Shown here: in pieces, positions 19,561 through 30,130 of the stretch
Numbering within the stretch: the first letter of the stretch is position 1
How the letters are laid out: each line of letters begins with the position of its first letter
Origin: Blastobasis lacticolella
Lineage: Eukaryota > Arthropoda > Insecta > Lepidoptera > Blastobasidae
Length of the DNA: 64,000 nt
Direction of reading: 5' to 3'
Assembly (NCBI GenBank): GCA_905147135.1
Contig: LR990049.1
Coordinates: 5,907,428-5,971,427, forward strand
Made by a program: the position numbers and the translations under genes
Notes under the pieces: model-generated
The model's database searches: none
The model's input: only the letters and a program-made list of their open reading frames with translations
Told to the model about the DNA's origin: nothing

Positions 19561-21920
19561 CTTCTACCGTCCAGTATCCTCTAGCAGTTTCTCCATTAAA
19601 GAACGCTCCCATCTAGTTAGTGATGAATCAGTAATAATATCTATTTCATATCTATTTCCACGAACTGGATTATAAGTTTAACTAATAATTATTTCCCACC
19701 AGTCAAACTCGGATTTTAATGAACTACTTAGTTTCATCTTTGCATCATAATTATCTCTATGTTTCAGCAATGCTAGGTATTTCTCAAGTTCGAAACATTT
19801 TTTATGTAGCCAGCCATACTTAACCGCAGGACAGGCTGCTGTGAGGGTGCCAATGAATTTTGCAAATTCTCTTTTAGTAATCTCTCGTTTCCTAGATATA
19901 TTTTTATTAATTTCGAAAATTCTTTCACGTTTCTCTACCGGTAGCTCTAAGTTCATTTCTTTTGAATTTAATACAAAACAAAGAAATTTGCAACTTTCAC
20001 TAGGTATCATATTACTTTTTTCGTAATTTATTAAGAACCCCAATTTATTAAAAATCGCAACGACTTCATTTATCGTATCAAGGCACATGGCATATGTGTC
20101 GCCGATACACAGCATCTCGTCTAAATAAGCTACTAGCTTGTGTCCTTTGCCCCGTAAATATGTTAGAAAAGGTTTTAAAAGTTTCGTGAATACATAGGGT
20201 GCGGAACATAAGCCAAATGGAAGACATGTAAACTCATACAAGGTATCGAAGTAGCGGAATCTTAAATATTATCTATGTGAGGAATAAACTGGAACCAAAA
20301 AATATGCATCCTTCAAATCAATGGTTGCCATATAACACCCATGTGAAACCAATTGAGTTGCTGTTCGAATGTCTTCCATTTTAAAATGGTTTTCAAATTT
20401 AATATAAATCTAGAACTACATCATTTTTCGGTACAATTGGTAATTTCAAACAAGTTTTGTATGGACTTAACCATTTCATCTTTTAAACAAGGATTTGTTA
20501 TCTCCGTCAGTTGGTACGGGAGACATTCCAATTCAAATTTATAACCGGTAACGTATTCTATAATAGTAGGATCAGATGTAATATTTTGCCAGTTGTATAG
20601 AAAATAACTAATTCGACCTGAATGGGGTACCTCTAATATCGAGTTCTCCGGTCGAATCTCTGGCTGTGGCCCTAGCACAAGTGTGTCCGCGACAAAGCTC
20701 GCGCCGCGAGAGAGCGTTTCTCTCTTTTTCTCAATATGAAGATGAAAGAGATAGCAATACCTATGTCACGCTTTTTCTCGCTTATCGCGCGCGAGAGCAA
20801 CTTGTACTAGGCCTACTGGTGTGCGCCGCGGGCTTGTCGCGGGCCTGTGGCGGCGGCGGCGGTGGCGGCAACGGTGTCTGGCGCGCCGCGCTCTGCTGCT
20901 GACGAGGAGGCGCTCGCGAGTTTCCCGACTGAGACTTCTTAGTTTGGATACTCGGTATAGGTTTTTTAATTTGTTGGCTCCATTTTTCTATCGTTTTCGA
21001 TATTTTAATATTCTCACCCAAAGATTCACTAAATATTAGGCATCTCTCTAAACATCTTTGATTATATTTCAAAAACCTTTGTCCAGCAATGGAATTATTA
21101 ACGCGGCTTATAAAAAGATTCAAAGATTCAAAATATTTATTTGTAAGAGATAGGTATTACAGATGTTTTCATTATCAATCTATTGATTGTTTCTTCATAA
21201 TGTCTTCATAATCTAAAAAATTATCTATTGATTTTTTCTTCATAATGTAGGTCCAACAAGACCTGACTTAATTCAGATAATTGTTTGATAGTCTCAAGTC
21301 TATCCATGTCCCCGTCGATGAGCTGAGTCGTCAAATTGACGGTTAGCCCAAGCTGGTTTTGGGATTTTTCCAGCCGTTTATCACGATTTTGCGTCGAGTC
21401 AGAATAGACGCCACTTCTGGATTCAACTTGGGCGCTTTGGCGAGTTGAAAATTTTCAGGTATCAACGTCTTAAAAGCTCTTCTTTGGACTCCTTTGCCAA
21501 ACCTGTGAGTATTATTTTCCCCCAACGTCCAGATATTTCTTGAGGAATTCTCTTACCAAAACATTCCTCAGGCTTTTTGGATTCGCCTAGTATAGCCAGT
21601 ATTTCAGGAGGCACACTAGGAGATTCAGGAGCGCCTATGGCCGGTGTTTCGTCAGCCAATTTTAGCGAGGCTGATCGGACCGCTGCTTGTACTTCCATTT
21701 CAGGTATGGGGCGGTGCACATCTGATTGCAGTGCAGCTGATGGACAATCCTCAGCACCACGGAGCTCCTCGACATCACTATTGTTGTTGATATTATATTC
21801 GGAATATGACCCATATAAGTCGGGATCAATTGGTGAATGCGCTTCTGCCGGTTCGCGTTCTAAGCAGATAAATAAGAAGAAACACCACATTACAGATAGG
21901 TAAGTAAGACACAATCTCAT
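19560..21920 (-). mobile_element. DIRS-like retrotransposon relic (gag, reverse transcriptase, RNase H)
   Basis: Minus-strand order: a gag-like region (about 21,900-21,340) with IPQEISGRWGKIILTGLAKE and LAKAPKLNPEVA blocks; a proline-rich linker (about 20,800-20,900); reverse transcriptase (20,680-19,680); RNase H start (DIITDSSLTRWE, about 19,640-19,590). The RT has FTCLPFGLCSAPYVFTK and the GHKLVAYLDEMLCIGD block. This arrangement and RT type are those of DIRS-group elements, which integrate with a tyrosine recombinase. Stops and frame changes occur between blocks, and no recombinase is attached. The catalytic box reads YLDE instead of YLDD. No terminal repeats were found. Confidence 0.7.
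19678..20241 (-). pseudogene. DIRS-like reverse transcriptase fragment
   Basis: A 187-codon open piece of palm and connection domains. It contains LPFGLCSAPYVFTKLLKP, then AYLDEMLCIG with the second catalytic Asp replaced by Glu, then the GFLINYEKS and FCFVLNS blocks typical of DIRS/LTR-type RT. The upstream fingers region is broken by stops near 20,270. The changed active site and truncation mean no enzyme activity is expected. Confidence 0.7.
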
Positions 21921-22014
21921 CAGAGGTTGTTTTGTTTACTTTCGGGATAATATCGCGTATTATCACTTTATGAAATGTAACAGTATGTTTCCGGGTGACA
22001 TCTCGTGACAGCAC

Positions 22015-22160
22015 TTAAGGCCTTGCCACATACAAAGCTCGGCGCGAGCGCGGCGCGTTATTTGCTAGGCAACCATCGCGCGGCGCGATAGTTGCCTAGC
22101 AAATATCGCACCGCGCTCACGCCGCGCTCGCGCCGAGCTTTGTATGTGGCAAGGCCTTTA
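22015..22160. mobile_element. GC-rich foldback MITE
   Basis: A nearly palindromic element: the ends aaggccttgccacatacaaag (22,017 onward) and its complement (to 22,158) are followed by imperfectly paired GC-rich arms (ggcgcgagcgcggcg) meeting near 22,080. The left end abuts TTAA and the right end TTTA, so a TTAA-type (piggyBac-like) target is possible. It inserts between the DIRS relic and the RLE element. Confidence 0.7.
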
Positions 22161-22299
22161 GGAAACGATAGAAAAAATAAGTAAAAAAAAAACAATTTAT
22201 TATGACTGCCGCCGCCGCATCTGTAATCTGCACATTTAACGCGCAAGAAATGCATGCGTCTAACATCGCTTGTTATCACTTAGGACACAATATTTCATA

Positions 22300-24580
22300 G
22301 TGGACTCGTTAATGTATTATTCATTTATTTACAATTTAAATTACAATTTACAATTACTAAGATTAAAAAAAAAATTAAAAATAGCTTACTCTAACACCAA
22401 CCTTAATTCTAACTAAACTAAATATAAAAAACTTGACCCAGGTCCCCCGAATTTGGAAAAGTCCCCAGAAGACTGGCCGCGTTGCCCCGCTGAATAGCGA
22501 GGCTTAAACGCTGACCCAAAAAGAGGCCAGCCTTCTGGTGATTTGTAATTTGGACCAGGCGCTTAGATAACTCCCGGAATAAGGAATGTGCGCCTGGTCC
22601 CGACGGCCCAAGTGTTTCAACGCCAAATGGCGCAAATATGTAATCGCCACTGAGACTAGCATATTTGCGCCGCTTGGCGTTCTCAGCTGCGGCAGCACCC
22701 GTCGCAGCCTGACACGCGGTCACTGGAAGATGAGACGGCGCAAGGGTATCGATGCAAGTAGCATCCCATACCAGAGGCCGTCCCAGCTTCCACGGAGTGA
22801 GTGTCATTCCGTCGGGCCTCTTACCGTCATTGCGGGCTAACCCAATCGGTTCCAGCACCGCGGGTGCACCAGCGGTGGTAAAGGCCCGGCGGATGACATC
22901 GTTCAATTCCGCGTGACGAGGAATGCGACCAGCGCTCCTGCCGCAGGACAAGCCGTGGTGGCCGAGCTGGTCTACAGGACGACCACAACGGCATTGATGA
23001 GGAGCGCTACAGGGCGCACCAAGACGAAGGGCCGTGGCAATCCTAAACGTGGCACGGTCGAGTAAAGTGCCGATGTTTTTAGAGGGCATTGCCTGTAGCC
23101 AGAGACCCGACTCCCACTCGCCAGCTGCCAGGAGGCGAGCACGCTCTGCAGAATTGGTTGATGCGCTCAAAAGGTTGTTTCGCACCAATCTGCAGAGCGG
23201 CTCGTCCCAAAGCCGCTGCGAGCAAGGATTAGCCGGAAGGTCCGACTCCGGGCAAGCCAACTGCCAAGCATTTTTGGCCTCGGTGGAGAATGCCGACTCA
23301 AACGTCCCCAGTTTTGACAAAATCTTATTTACTAGGGACTGTGAGCTATTCACCGAGGACAAAAAGGCTGGCAGAGAAACATTCGACACTTTCCGAATGC
23401 CCAGACCACCATATCGAATAGGCAATGATGCCTGGTCCCAGGAGGAATTGTCAAAATTTATATTTATAACAGAACAGAGGGTTTGTTTCACGGTGTTGTC
23501 TAGGAACTCTAAAAGAGCAGGATGTTTCCACAGCTGACAACACCGCAAAACGAACATAAGTTTAGGAACAAATAAACATTATCTAATTATGACATAAGCC
23601 ATGTGGCTGTTGTTTTGGAGTAGGCGGTCCGAAACATCATTAAAATTTTGAATTTTTTTGTCAACAAAATTTTGGAGGGAATCATCAAAAATTGGGGAGC
23701 CTAGGAGGTGAAGCGAGGACTTGCCGACGACTGTGATGTTAGGAGCTAAAGCGCTAAAAGCAGTACAAATAGCGCCTGGCGTCGGACAAGATTCAGAGAT
23801 AAACAGCTCACATTTCGAGAAATTCAACTCCATGCCTATGGCACTGAACTCTCGAATGAGGAGCTGCAGATCCCGTAATACTGTGCTCGCTTCACCTCCT
23901 AGAGTTCCATCGTCAAGGTACCACACGTTAAATTTAGAATTTAGTTTTTCGATAATGGGGTGGATCGCGAGACTAAAAATGGCCGACCCGAGAGGGTCGC
24001 CTTGCTGGCAGCCGACCGCGGAGTGCAGGAGGTGGCCCTTGTGTACAAGGTTGGTGGGCTCCTTGTAACACTGCCACAAAAATTTATATGCGGCCGGCAA
24101 TTTAGTACGAATTTGATCCAGTAAGGCGCCCCTGTCTACAGAATTGAATGCGTTCTTTACATAATACGGCGGCCTAATACCCCCGTGCTTTTTATTTAAA
24201 GCAATTAGATTGGCACCATATAGCGTATCTATTACAGAACTAACTACCGCGCCTGACAGCATAAGGTTCAAGAGCCCCGTAATAGCGTTTAAAAGAATAT
24301 CTTCAGCCTCACCAGCGCAGCCCAAGAGGTCCTTTAGGTGCTGCGTGGTCAGGCCATCTATGCCACCCGCCGAGCCGTTAGGGAATGAATAAACGGCTTG
24401 GCGGACGGCATCGGCTGAAATTTGCAGCGTGGGATCTGCAGCACTAGGGGCACCTGGCAAGCGAAGATCTGCCGAAGGTACAGGGTGTTTAGAACGTAGG
24501 CCGGCCAACGTCTCGGGCGTGTCGGGGGCAAAGGTCGCTGGAAAAAAGGATCCTGGCAGCCCCTTTATCCGTCGCTAATT
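22300..24580 (-). mobile_element. RLE-class non-LTR retrotransposon, 5'-truncated relic
   Basis: A single-ORF LINE on the minus strand: reverse transcriptase (24,570-23,580), then a C-terminal zinc knuckle and a restriction-like endonuclease (22,418-23,557), then a short A/T-rich tail (22,300-22,417). The order RT - CCHC - PD..D is that of the R2/CRE/R4/NeSL group. It lacks any 5' DNA-binding region: the frame closes with a stop at about 24,580. Another fragment of this or a sister family is at 26,103-26,315. Confidence 0.75.
22418..24508 (-). pseudogene. RT plus restriction-like endonuclease polyprotein, one stop and one internal deletion
   Basis: The N-terminal part has FPNGSAGGIDGLTTQHL and LIALNKKHGGIRP. 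The protein then jumps to VKNAFNSVDRGALLDQI (junction near 24,155), so roughly 60 residues usually present in RTs between these blocks are absent and the first catalytic Asp is lost. GCQQGDPLGSAIFSL and the catalytic FxYLDDGTLGG-type box (WYLDDGTLGGEAS) are intact. A lone in-frame TAA at 23,579-23,581 interrupts the conserved region, after which the same frame continues (CLFVPKLMFVLRCC). The C-terminal half carries CRCGRPVDQLGHHGLSC (C-x-C-x8-H-x4-C) and RPDG followed after 15 residues by the Asp of WDAT, the PD-(D/E)xK-like nuclease core. Confidence 0.75.
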
Positions 24581-24589
24581 TTATTTTCT

Positions 24590-25130
24590 ACATGTTGAAA
24601 TATACTCGGATATAAAGAAAAACGGTGTCCGTTGACGGTAATGGGGGAGACAGGATGTAAACAGTTATTTTTTATGCAAGATGTCAATGAATTAGCATTG
24701 TTTGGCTCCGAATCTTCAACATGTAGAATGCGGTATGGGAATGTAAGAAGGTGCTCCCAGCTATGCGTGTCGTTCTTGGTTGTTGCACTTTGAATGTCCC
24801 GCGCGAGGGTCTGAGCAACAGCAACTCTCGCCCCGCGGGGTATTCTTTTAATTGTCGTTAATTGTTCTTATAATATTATTATATGAAGAGAAATGAAAAA
24901 ATACCTACAAGGCATTTTTATTTTTGCCAACAAAAGAAAGTATGGGATGTGATAATTCACATGCGGGTATAAATCGCGGCGCGTAAGTTGAACCAAAATG
25001 GCGGTCGTCCGCGCATGGTCTTCGACGGAATGCTCCGCGGTTGACCGGGAAATACAAAAATCTTAAACGAAATACCGTATTAAAAATATATATATTATTT
25101 TATAATTAGATCCTAGAAGGCTGGCAGCTA
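24590..25130. other. Unassigned sequence between retroelements
   Basis: No gene recognised. A 14-bp inverted pair (ttctacatgttgaa at 24,586-24,599 and its complement at 24,714-24,727) may mark the ends of a small foldback element of about 142 bp. A GC-richer patch lies at 24,770-24,840. Confidence 0.35.
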
Positions 25131-26040
25131 GCTGGGAGGGAATGAGCATTGTTTTCGGCGAAAAGAGATTAACCAATCTCAGATTCGCTGATGATATTAT
25201 TCTTTTTCTCTTATGATATGATCTTGGATCTATGATCGCCCAATGAGGAGTTTTCCAGTAGGTATTGATAGTTGGTTTCTAAAAGCATCAATAGATGGCA
25301 CTCGTACAATTTTGGTAATCTTTTTATAATCTGTATGATGGTGGCAGTGATTTCATGCAGCCAACTAATACTTAACTTAAAAATAATATGTTTATTAATA
25401 TAAACATAACTTTTAAAGGTTGAACGAAATGTAAAAAAAATATTTATATAAGTTGGCACTATGTTCAATTATTATTACAATCTCTAAACTGGCTGAAAAC
25501 TATTGACAAATACAATATTATCCAATACAACGTACCCAGTATTTATATCCTGTTTGCTAAGAACCTATTTCAAGCGATTATCAATTACCAAAATTGTCGG
25601 GGCGCCATCTAGTTAGTGGTTAGGAATGCTTTAGATACCTATTGGAAAACTGCTCATTAAACAAGGCAAGCCTCGAGGTCGGACTGAAAATGAATATGTC
25701 AAAGACCAAATTAATGACAAACAGCAAGAAACGTAGGTTAGAAGTGGATGGCGAAGAGATTGCATACGTCAATGAGTACCTATATCTGGGCCAATTAGTT
25801 TCTTTCCAGACGAGACAGGATTTAGAAATTACACGACGTGTCGAAAACGCCTGGAAAAGCTATTGGTCCATGAAACACCTCATGAAAGGTAATCTTCCTT
25901 TATCATTAAAAAGGAAATTGATGGACATGTGTATTCTCCCCATCCTCACCTACGGTGCTCAAACTTGGTCTTTGACGGATCATCAGAAGTCCGCACTCGG
26001 GGTTTGCCAGCGAGCCAAAATACTGTCCAAAATTATCTGA
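25131..26040 (+). mobile_element. RTE-clade LINE reverse transcriptase fragment split by a MITE
   Basis: The part before the insertion encodes FGEKRLTNLRFADDIILF, the catalytic A-D-D box of RTE elements. After the inserted MITE (25,242-25,658) the frame resumes with LKMNMSKTKLMTNSKKR, VNEYLYLGQLVSF, VENAWKSYWSMKHLMKG and PILTYGAQTWSLT, the standard RTE C-terminal blocks. It ends abruptly at 26,040, before the rest of the 3' region. Dead copy. Confidence 0.8.
25242..25658. mobile_element. MITE M1, copy inside an RTE element
   Basis: About 417 bp with imperfect subterminal inverted repeats of roughly 80 bp: ends aatgaggagttttccagtag and the complement of ctattggaaaactgctcatt; both arms contain an 'atagatggc/gccatcta' block followed by 'acaattttggtaat'. 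It has no coding capacity. A second copy is at 28,407-28,822 in the opposite orientation, and a right-half copy begins the second tandem unit at 33,750-33,948. Confidence 0.75.
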
Positions 26041-26102
26041 GAACTCAGAACTTCCGGCAGACTGTGATCTGGGCATAACTTAGACGAGTTTTGTAACACC
26101 TC

Positions 26103-26315
26103 TTATGCAAACGGTAAAGCCAAACCATTGCTATCGATTGACAATATTTCGGTTATTAGTTCGGCAGCTCTATGTACAGAAATAAAAAAGGCAGGGAGTT
26201 TAACATCGCTAATCCTACGTGTGCCCAGACCGCCGAATCTGATGCGCAAAGCCGCTTGACGCCACTGGGCAGAAATGAAACTCACATTTATGGTATCTTT
26301 GAAAGTAGACTTCAA
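26103..26315 (-). pseudogene. Fragment of an RLE-class LINE
   Basis: The 70-codon minus frame (QAALRIRFGGLGTRRISDV, then LPAFFISVHRAAELI) aligns with 23,470-23,290 of the larger RLE element (QASLPIRYGGLGIRKVSNV, LPAFLSSVNSSQSLV), the region between RT and zinc knuckle. It is clearly diverged from that copy, so it comes from an older or sister element. Confidence 0.7.
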
Positions 26316-26344
26316 AGATTGTCAGTACGGGTTATTGTCTCCGG

Positions 26345-27336
26345 TTATTGCTTTTTGTATGGTTGATTTATTTGTATTTATGTTGTGATGCGGTGCCCCG
26401 TTAATAATAAAGCTTTCAGTCATTCATACATATAGGTACCAATTTAGAAAATAGTTAGTTTAAAACGACGGCGAGATGCGTTCGATCTATGTGTGATTAG
26501 AGTTAAATGTCGTTAATCTTCTACCGACCTTTTTTAATTGCTTCGATACTAGTACAAGTAAGTACGTTTTTCTAATCATAATAAAGTAAAAATCAACATA
26601 AAAAAACGAAAAGAAAATACGTAATATGACAAATTCTAAAATAAAAGAAAGTCCGGTGAGTAAGGTCTCCAGTGCTCCATGGGGTGAAGATTGTGGGAGC
26701 TTTAACAGTGGAGGGGAATTTGCTTTTTGCTGCCGAAGCAACGTGTCCCGGGGTTTTAGAGGTAGACAACGCATGGCAGTACCATGGCAGTCACTCTGGT
26801 CTGCGGTGAAGCACTCTTATCAAAAAAGGAGTTTTTCACTTTGGATTTCAAAACTCCGAGGTTGTATTTATCAAAGGACAGTAAGTCATGTAGAGAGTTC
26901 CGTTGCGGTTCGCACAATAAATGTTGAAACAAAGTGGTTTGTGCGAGTTGTCTTTGTAAAACAGTGTCATTTCACCGAGGCCAAATGAGGAGAATTTGGT
27001 GGTGGAACGAAGATGGGGTTATTAGTCCTCCGAAATGTATAAAGCAGATAAAACAAACAGCTTAGACAAAGACAGACTGATGGAGGAGATGTTTGGATTT
27101 ATAGTTGCCTCTCAGTTGAATCCATAGTATAAATCGCGAAGTACTCAAATAGTTTAATGTTTTTTTCGTGGATGCCTATTAATTAAAACCATAATTAACC
27201 ATATATATATACATCATAGATAAAGTCAACGGCACATGGAGTGTAACACTTGCACTGCAAAAACAGTTTCTATTAAGTTGGCATAAAGATGATCCTAAGG
27301 TCACAGTGTAACGCTTGATCTGCGGTTCGATCGATA
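26345..27336. other. Mostly unassigned, with a short interspersed repeat at 26,640-26,760
   Basis: The 26,640-26,760 stretch (gctccatggggtgaagattg, and ggaggggaatttgctttttg) is the reverse complement of part of the repeat at 44,118-44,340. Nothing else is recognised. Confidence 0.45.
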
Positions 27337-27830
27337 ATCTTGGCGTTAATGTCCCGGGGTCCGCCCTGACCATGATCCAGGATTTTGCAGATCAGCATTT
27401 AATCTGCATGACAGGGGATCCTGACCAGATTGGATCATGGTTACATATTCAATTGCCTGAATGTGCAGGTTTAATCACGATGTTCCCCCTCGCCGTACGA
27501 GCATCTATTAGTGATCAACTAACGTAGAACTCGTCTAATCTAAAATGACGCGCCCCACTATCGCATTAACGTACACAAGCAAGTTTAAAATATGGACGCA
27601 ATACATATACAAATGCCGTTGTAATTGGTCATTCAGATGCCGGTGAAATTCAAACGTAGGAGCACACGTCGTTCATTGGCTCTCACACAGATGAAGTGTC
27701 GTTATCAATATTTGCATTTACACATCGAAATCAACTAACTGAGTAGTGGGGCGCGTCATCTTAGACTAGACGAGCTCTACATAACTCAGAAAAAAAATCA
27801 TTAGAGTCGTTCAACTCGAGCAGTTCAATA
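27337..27830 (-). mobile_element. SINE family A copy interrupted by a MITE
   Basis: The 3' part (27,337-27,523) matches the complement of the full SINE at 45,071, including tggatcatggttacatattc. The sequence resumes at 27,781 with cataactcagaaaa, the next part of the SINE. The tRNA-like head is not recognisable. Confidence 0.65.
27524..27780. mobile_element. MITE M2 with 37-bp inverted repeats and TA target duplication
   Basis: The ends pair over 37 bp with three mismatches and share a gatgacgcgccccacta-like block. TA is present at both junctions, and removing the element restores the continuous SINE sequence. This points to a Tc1/mariner-type mobilising transposase. No coding capacity. Confidence 0.75.
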
Positions 27831-28210
27831 ATAGATCCCCTGTTAATATTACCTTTAAAATTTTAATTGTCCATTACTAACGAAAGCCTAATACCGGGAA
27901 ACGTACAAAAAGACCTATTGTAAATGAAAAACCATAACGATCACTTGCAAAACAATAGGATTGTCAAGAGCTATTCCTAGACAATTATTGTACTTCTCAC
28001 ATACAATGTGTTGTAGATTTACTGCCAAGGTCTTTACTTCAATTATACGTATGGCTTTCCTTTGTTCTATTATAATTTTAACTTATTGAAACAATTGCAG
28101 CATATAGTGACGCACTTTAAAATTGTCAACCGACGAGAATATGAATCGACTTCGTTCGTTGATCACCAGAACGTGTATCCCATTTATTCCCGGTCGTACA
28201 CACCTGTCTC
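27831..28210. other. Unassigned AT-rich sequence
   Basis: Nothing recognised between the SINE and the RTE tail. Confidence 0.4.
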
Positions 28211-28212
28211 AC

Positions 28213-28402
28213 CATCATCATATCAGCCGAAAGACGCCCACTGCTTGGCATAGACCTCCCCAAGCGATGTCCACAAAGCCTGGTCCTGTGCCTTCTGCAT
28301 CCAGCTGGTACCTGCGATCTTTACCAGGTCGTCGGTCCACCGTGTGGGAGGCCTACCCACGCTGCGTCTTCCGTTAAGGTGACTACACACCTGTCTAAAC
28401 AC
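28213..28402 (-). mobile_element. RTE LINE 3' end fragment
   Basis: The minus strand encodes RRSVGRPPTRWTDDLVKIAG, then SWMQKAQDQALW, the C-terminal block of RTE proteins. It ends in the atgatgatgat-rich 3' end near 28,213. Three more tails of this family lie at 40,268, 53,510 and 59,878. Confidence 0.75.
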
Positions 28403-28406
28403 ATAC

Positions 28407-28822
28407 AATGAGCAGTTTTCTAATAGGTATCTATAGCATTACTAACCACTCACTAGATGGCGCTCCTACAATTTTGGTAATTGATAATCGCTTGAAATAG
28501 GTTCTTAGCAAAAAGGATATAAACACTAGGTAGGTACGTTGTATTGGATAATTTTGTATTTGTCAATCGTTTTCAACCATTTTAGAGGTTGTAATAATAA
28601 TGGAACATAGTGCCAACTTATATAAATATTTCTTTGTATATTTCGTTCAACCTTTAACAGTTATGTTTATATTAATAAACATTTTATTTTTAAGTTTAGT
28701 ATTAGTTGGCTGCATGAAATGACTGCCACCATCAGATTAAAAAAACATAACAAAATTGTAGGAGCGCCATCTATTGATGCTTTTTAAAACCAACTGACAA
28801 TACCTACTAGAAAACTCCTCAT
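28407..28822. mobile_element. MITE M1, second copy
   Basis: About 416 bp; same inverted ends and internal sequence as 25,242-25,658 in inverse orientation. It abuts another RTE fragment on its left. The left breakpoint of the large tandem duplication (28,624) lies inside it. Confidence 0.75.
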
Positions 28823-29392
28823 CAACTTAAAAAAAAATTAAAGATATTTTAATAATTTTATTCTGCATTAATTGTGTTGTATTTGTTTTTAAATTATGAT
28901 TTTTCTCAGTTATCTTTACCGTCTGTGCCTCCTACTTAGCACCGACTAATGTTGATATTTACTGTATACGTCTTAGATCATATATGATCCTTAGATTCTT
29001 ACCTTAGTATACGTAGACTTGTGTACGACAACTATAAGCTCAGCATGGTACCGTTCAGCAAATCGAAACTATGTTCATTGCCAATACCTATTAGAGTACC
29101 AACCTTCGTAACACAGTGAAGTGTGAATATAGCTAATAGTAATAATATTATTTTATCTGTGGTTTAGCGTACCGATTGAGTGTTTTCGTCGGCGTATAAT
29201 TCAGTTATAACGTTCTAGACCCGATCCCGGGCGAACCATATTAAATTTAGGGATAAATTAGTGTTATTCTGGTCTATAAGCTATATATCTCAGAACTGAT
29301 GCTGTCAAACTTCATCAACATCCGTTAGTAGTTTTTGCATGAAAGAGTAACAAATAACCAAACATGCATCCATCCTTACAAACTTTCGCATA

Positions 29393-29560
29393 TACCAGGG
29401 TGTTTCATAACATATGTATGAAGCCGTGAACTGGATGGAGTATGAAAACGATAGGTACAACTATTCCTCGTATGACAGAAATAATTGTACCCATCGTTTT
29501 AATACGTTTAGCACTCTATCCGGTTCACGGCTTCATACATATATTATGTAACAGCCTGTA
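29393..29560. mobile_element. Foldback MITE M3
   Basis: A palindromic element of about 165 bp. Ends cagggtgtttcataac and complement of gttacataata..cagcctg pair, and pairing continues through atgtatgaagccgtgaac into imperfect inner arms. TA flanks both ends, suggesting a Tc1/mariner-type target. An identical copy lies in unit 2 at 34,519-34,686. Confidence 0.7.
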
Positions 29561-29999
29561 AAGGAGATTATGGCAATACCCTCCCCACCACTAACCTGTA
29601 GGGCACCAGTCAAGCAGTGACCTATTACGGCCCGTTGATGTGATTTCCCAATCACCTTATAAAGATGATTCTATCTCACGTAATTGTGGAAATCCATGTT
29701 TATGCAAGAGATACATCAGCGTTGCCCCCGAACATCCGCTTTCGGACGCAATGGTGGACGTCATGACATCATTTGTTCTCGATACGAGATCGAAAGTGTG
29801 CCAGTATCCTTAACAATCAAACTAGTAGATCGGTACGGTTCTAATTATCTCAGACGGTTCTGCGAAATAGTAAAACAAGTGGTTAATTCAAAACTGAGTT
29901 CTTTTTACTTCATTATCTGCATAAACTATTATGATGATAAGTTCCTTCATTAATTATAGTAACCAAATATGGAGTCAGCTTCAATTAGTAAGTAAGTAA

Positions 30000-30130
30000 A
30001 CTCTTTATTGCACACATATTATAAAACAATATACAAAAAACTGTATAATATACATGCGCGCAAAGGCGGTCTTATCGCTTTAAGCGATCTCTCCCAGACA
30101 ACCTTTGGGATGAGGTTATGTTTCACAAGA
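30000..30130 (-). mobile_element. LINE 3' tail (aataaagagt type)
   Basis: The complement reads through ...aaggttgtctgggag, gcctttgcgcgcatgta and ends caataaagagtttac, a common 3' end of lepidopteran LINEs. Similar tails occur at 32,869-32,945 and 46,050-46,150. Duplicated in unit 2 at about 35,126-35,256. Confidence 0.5.

Noticed and set aside
22586..24392. Plus-strand open frames over the RLE element
   Set aside because: Antisense shadows of the GC-richer coding sequence on the minus strand.
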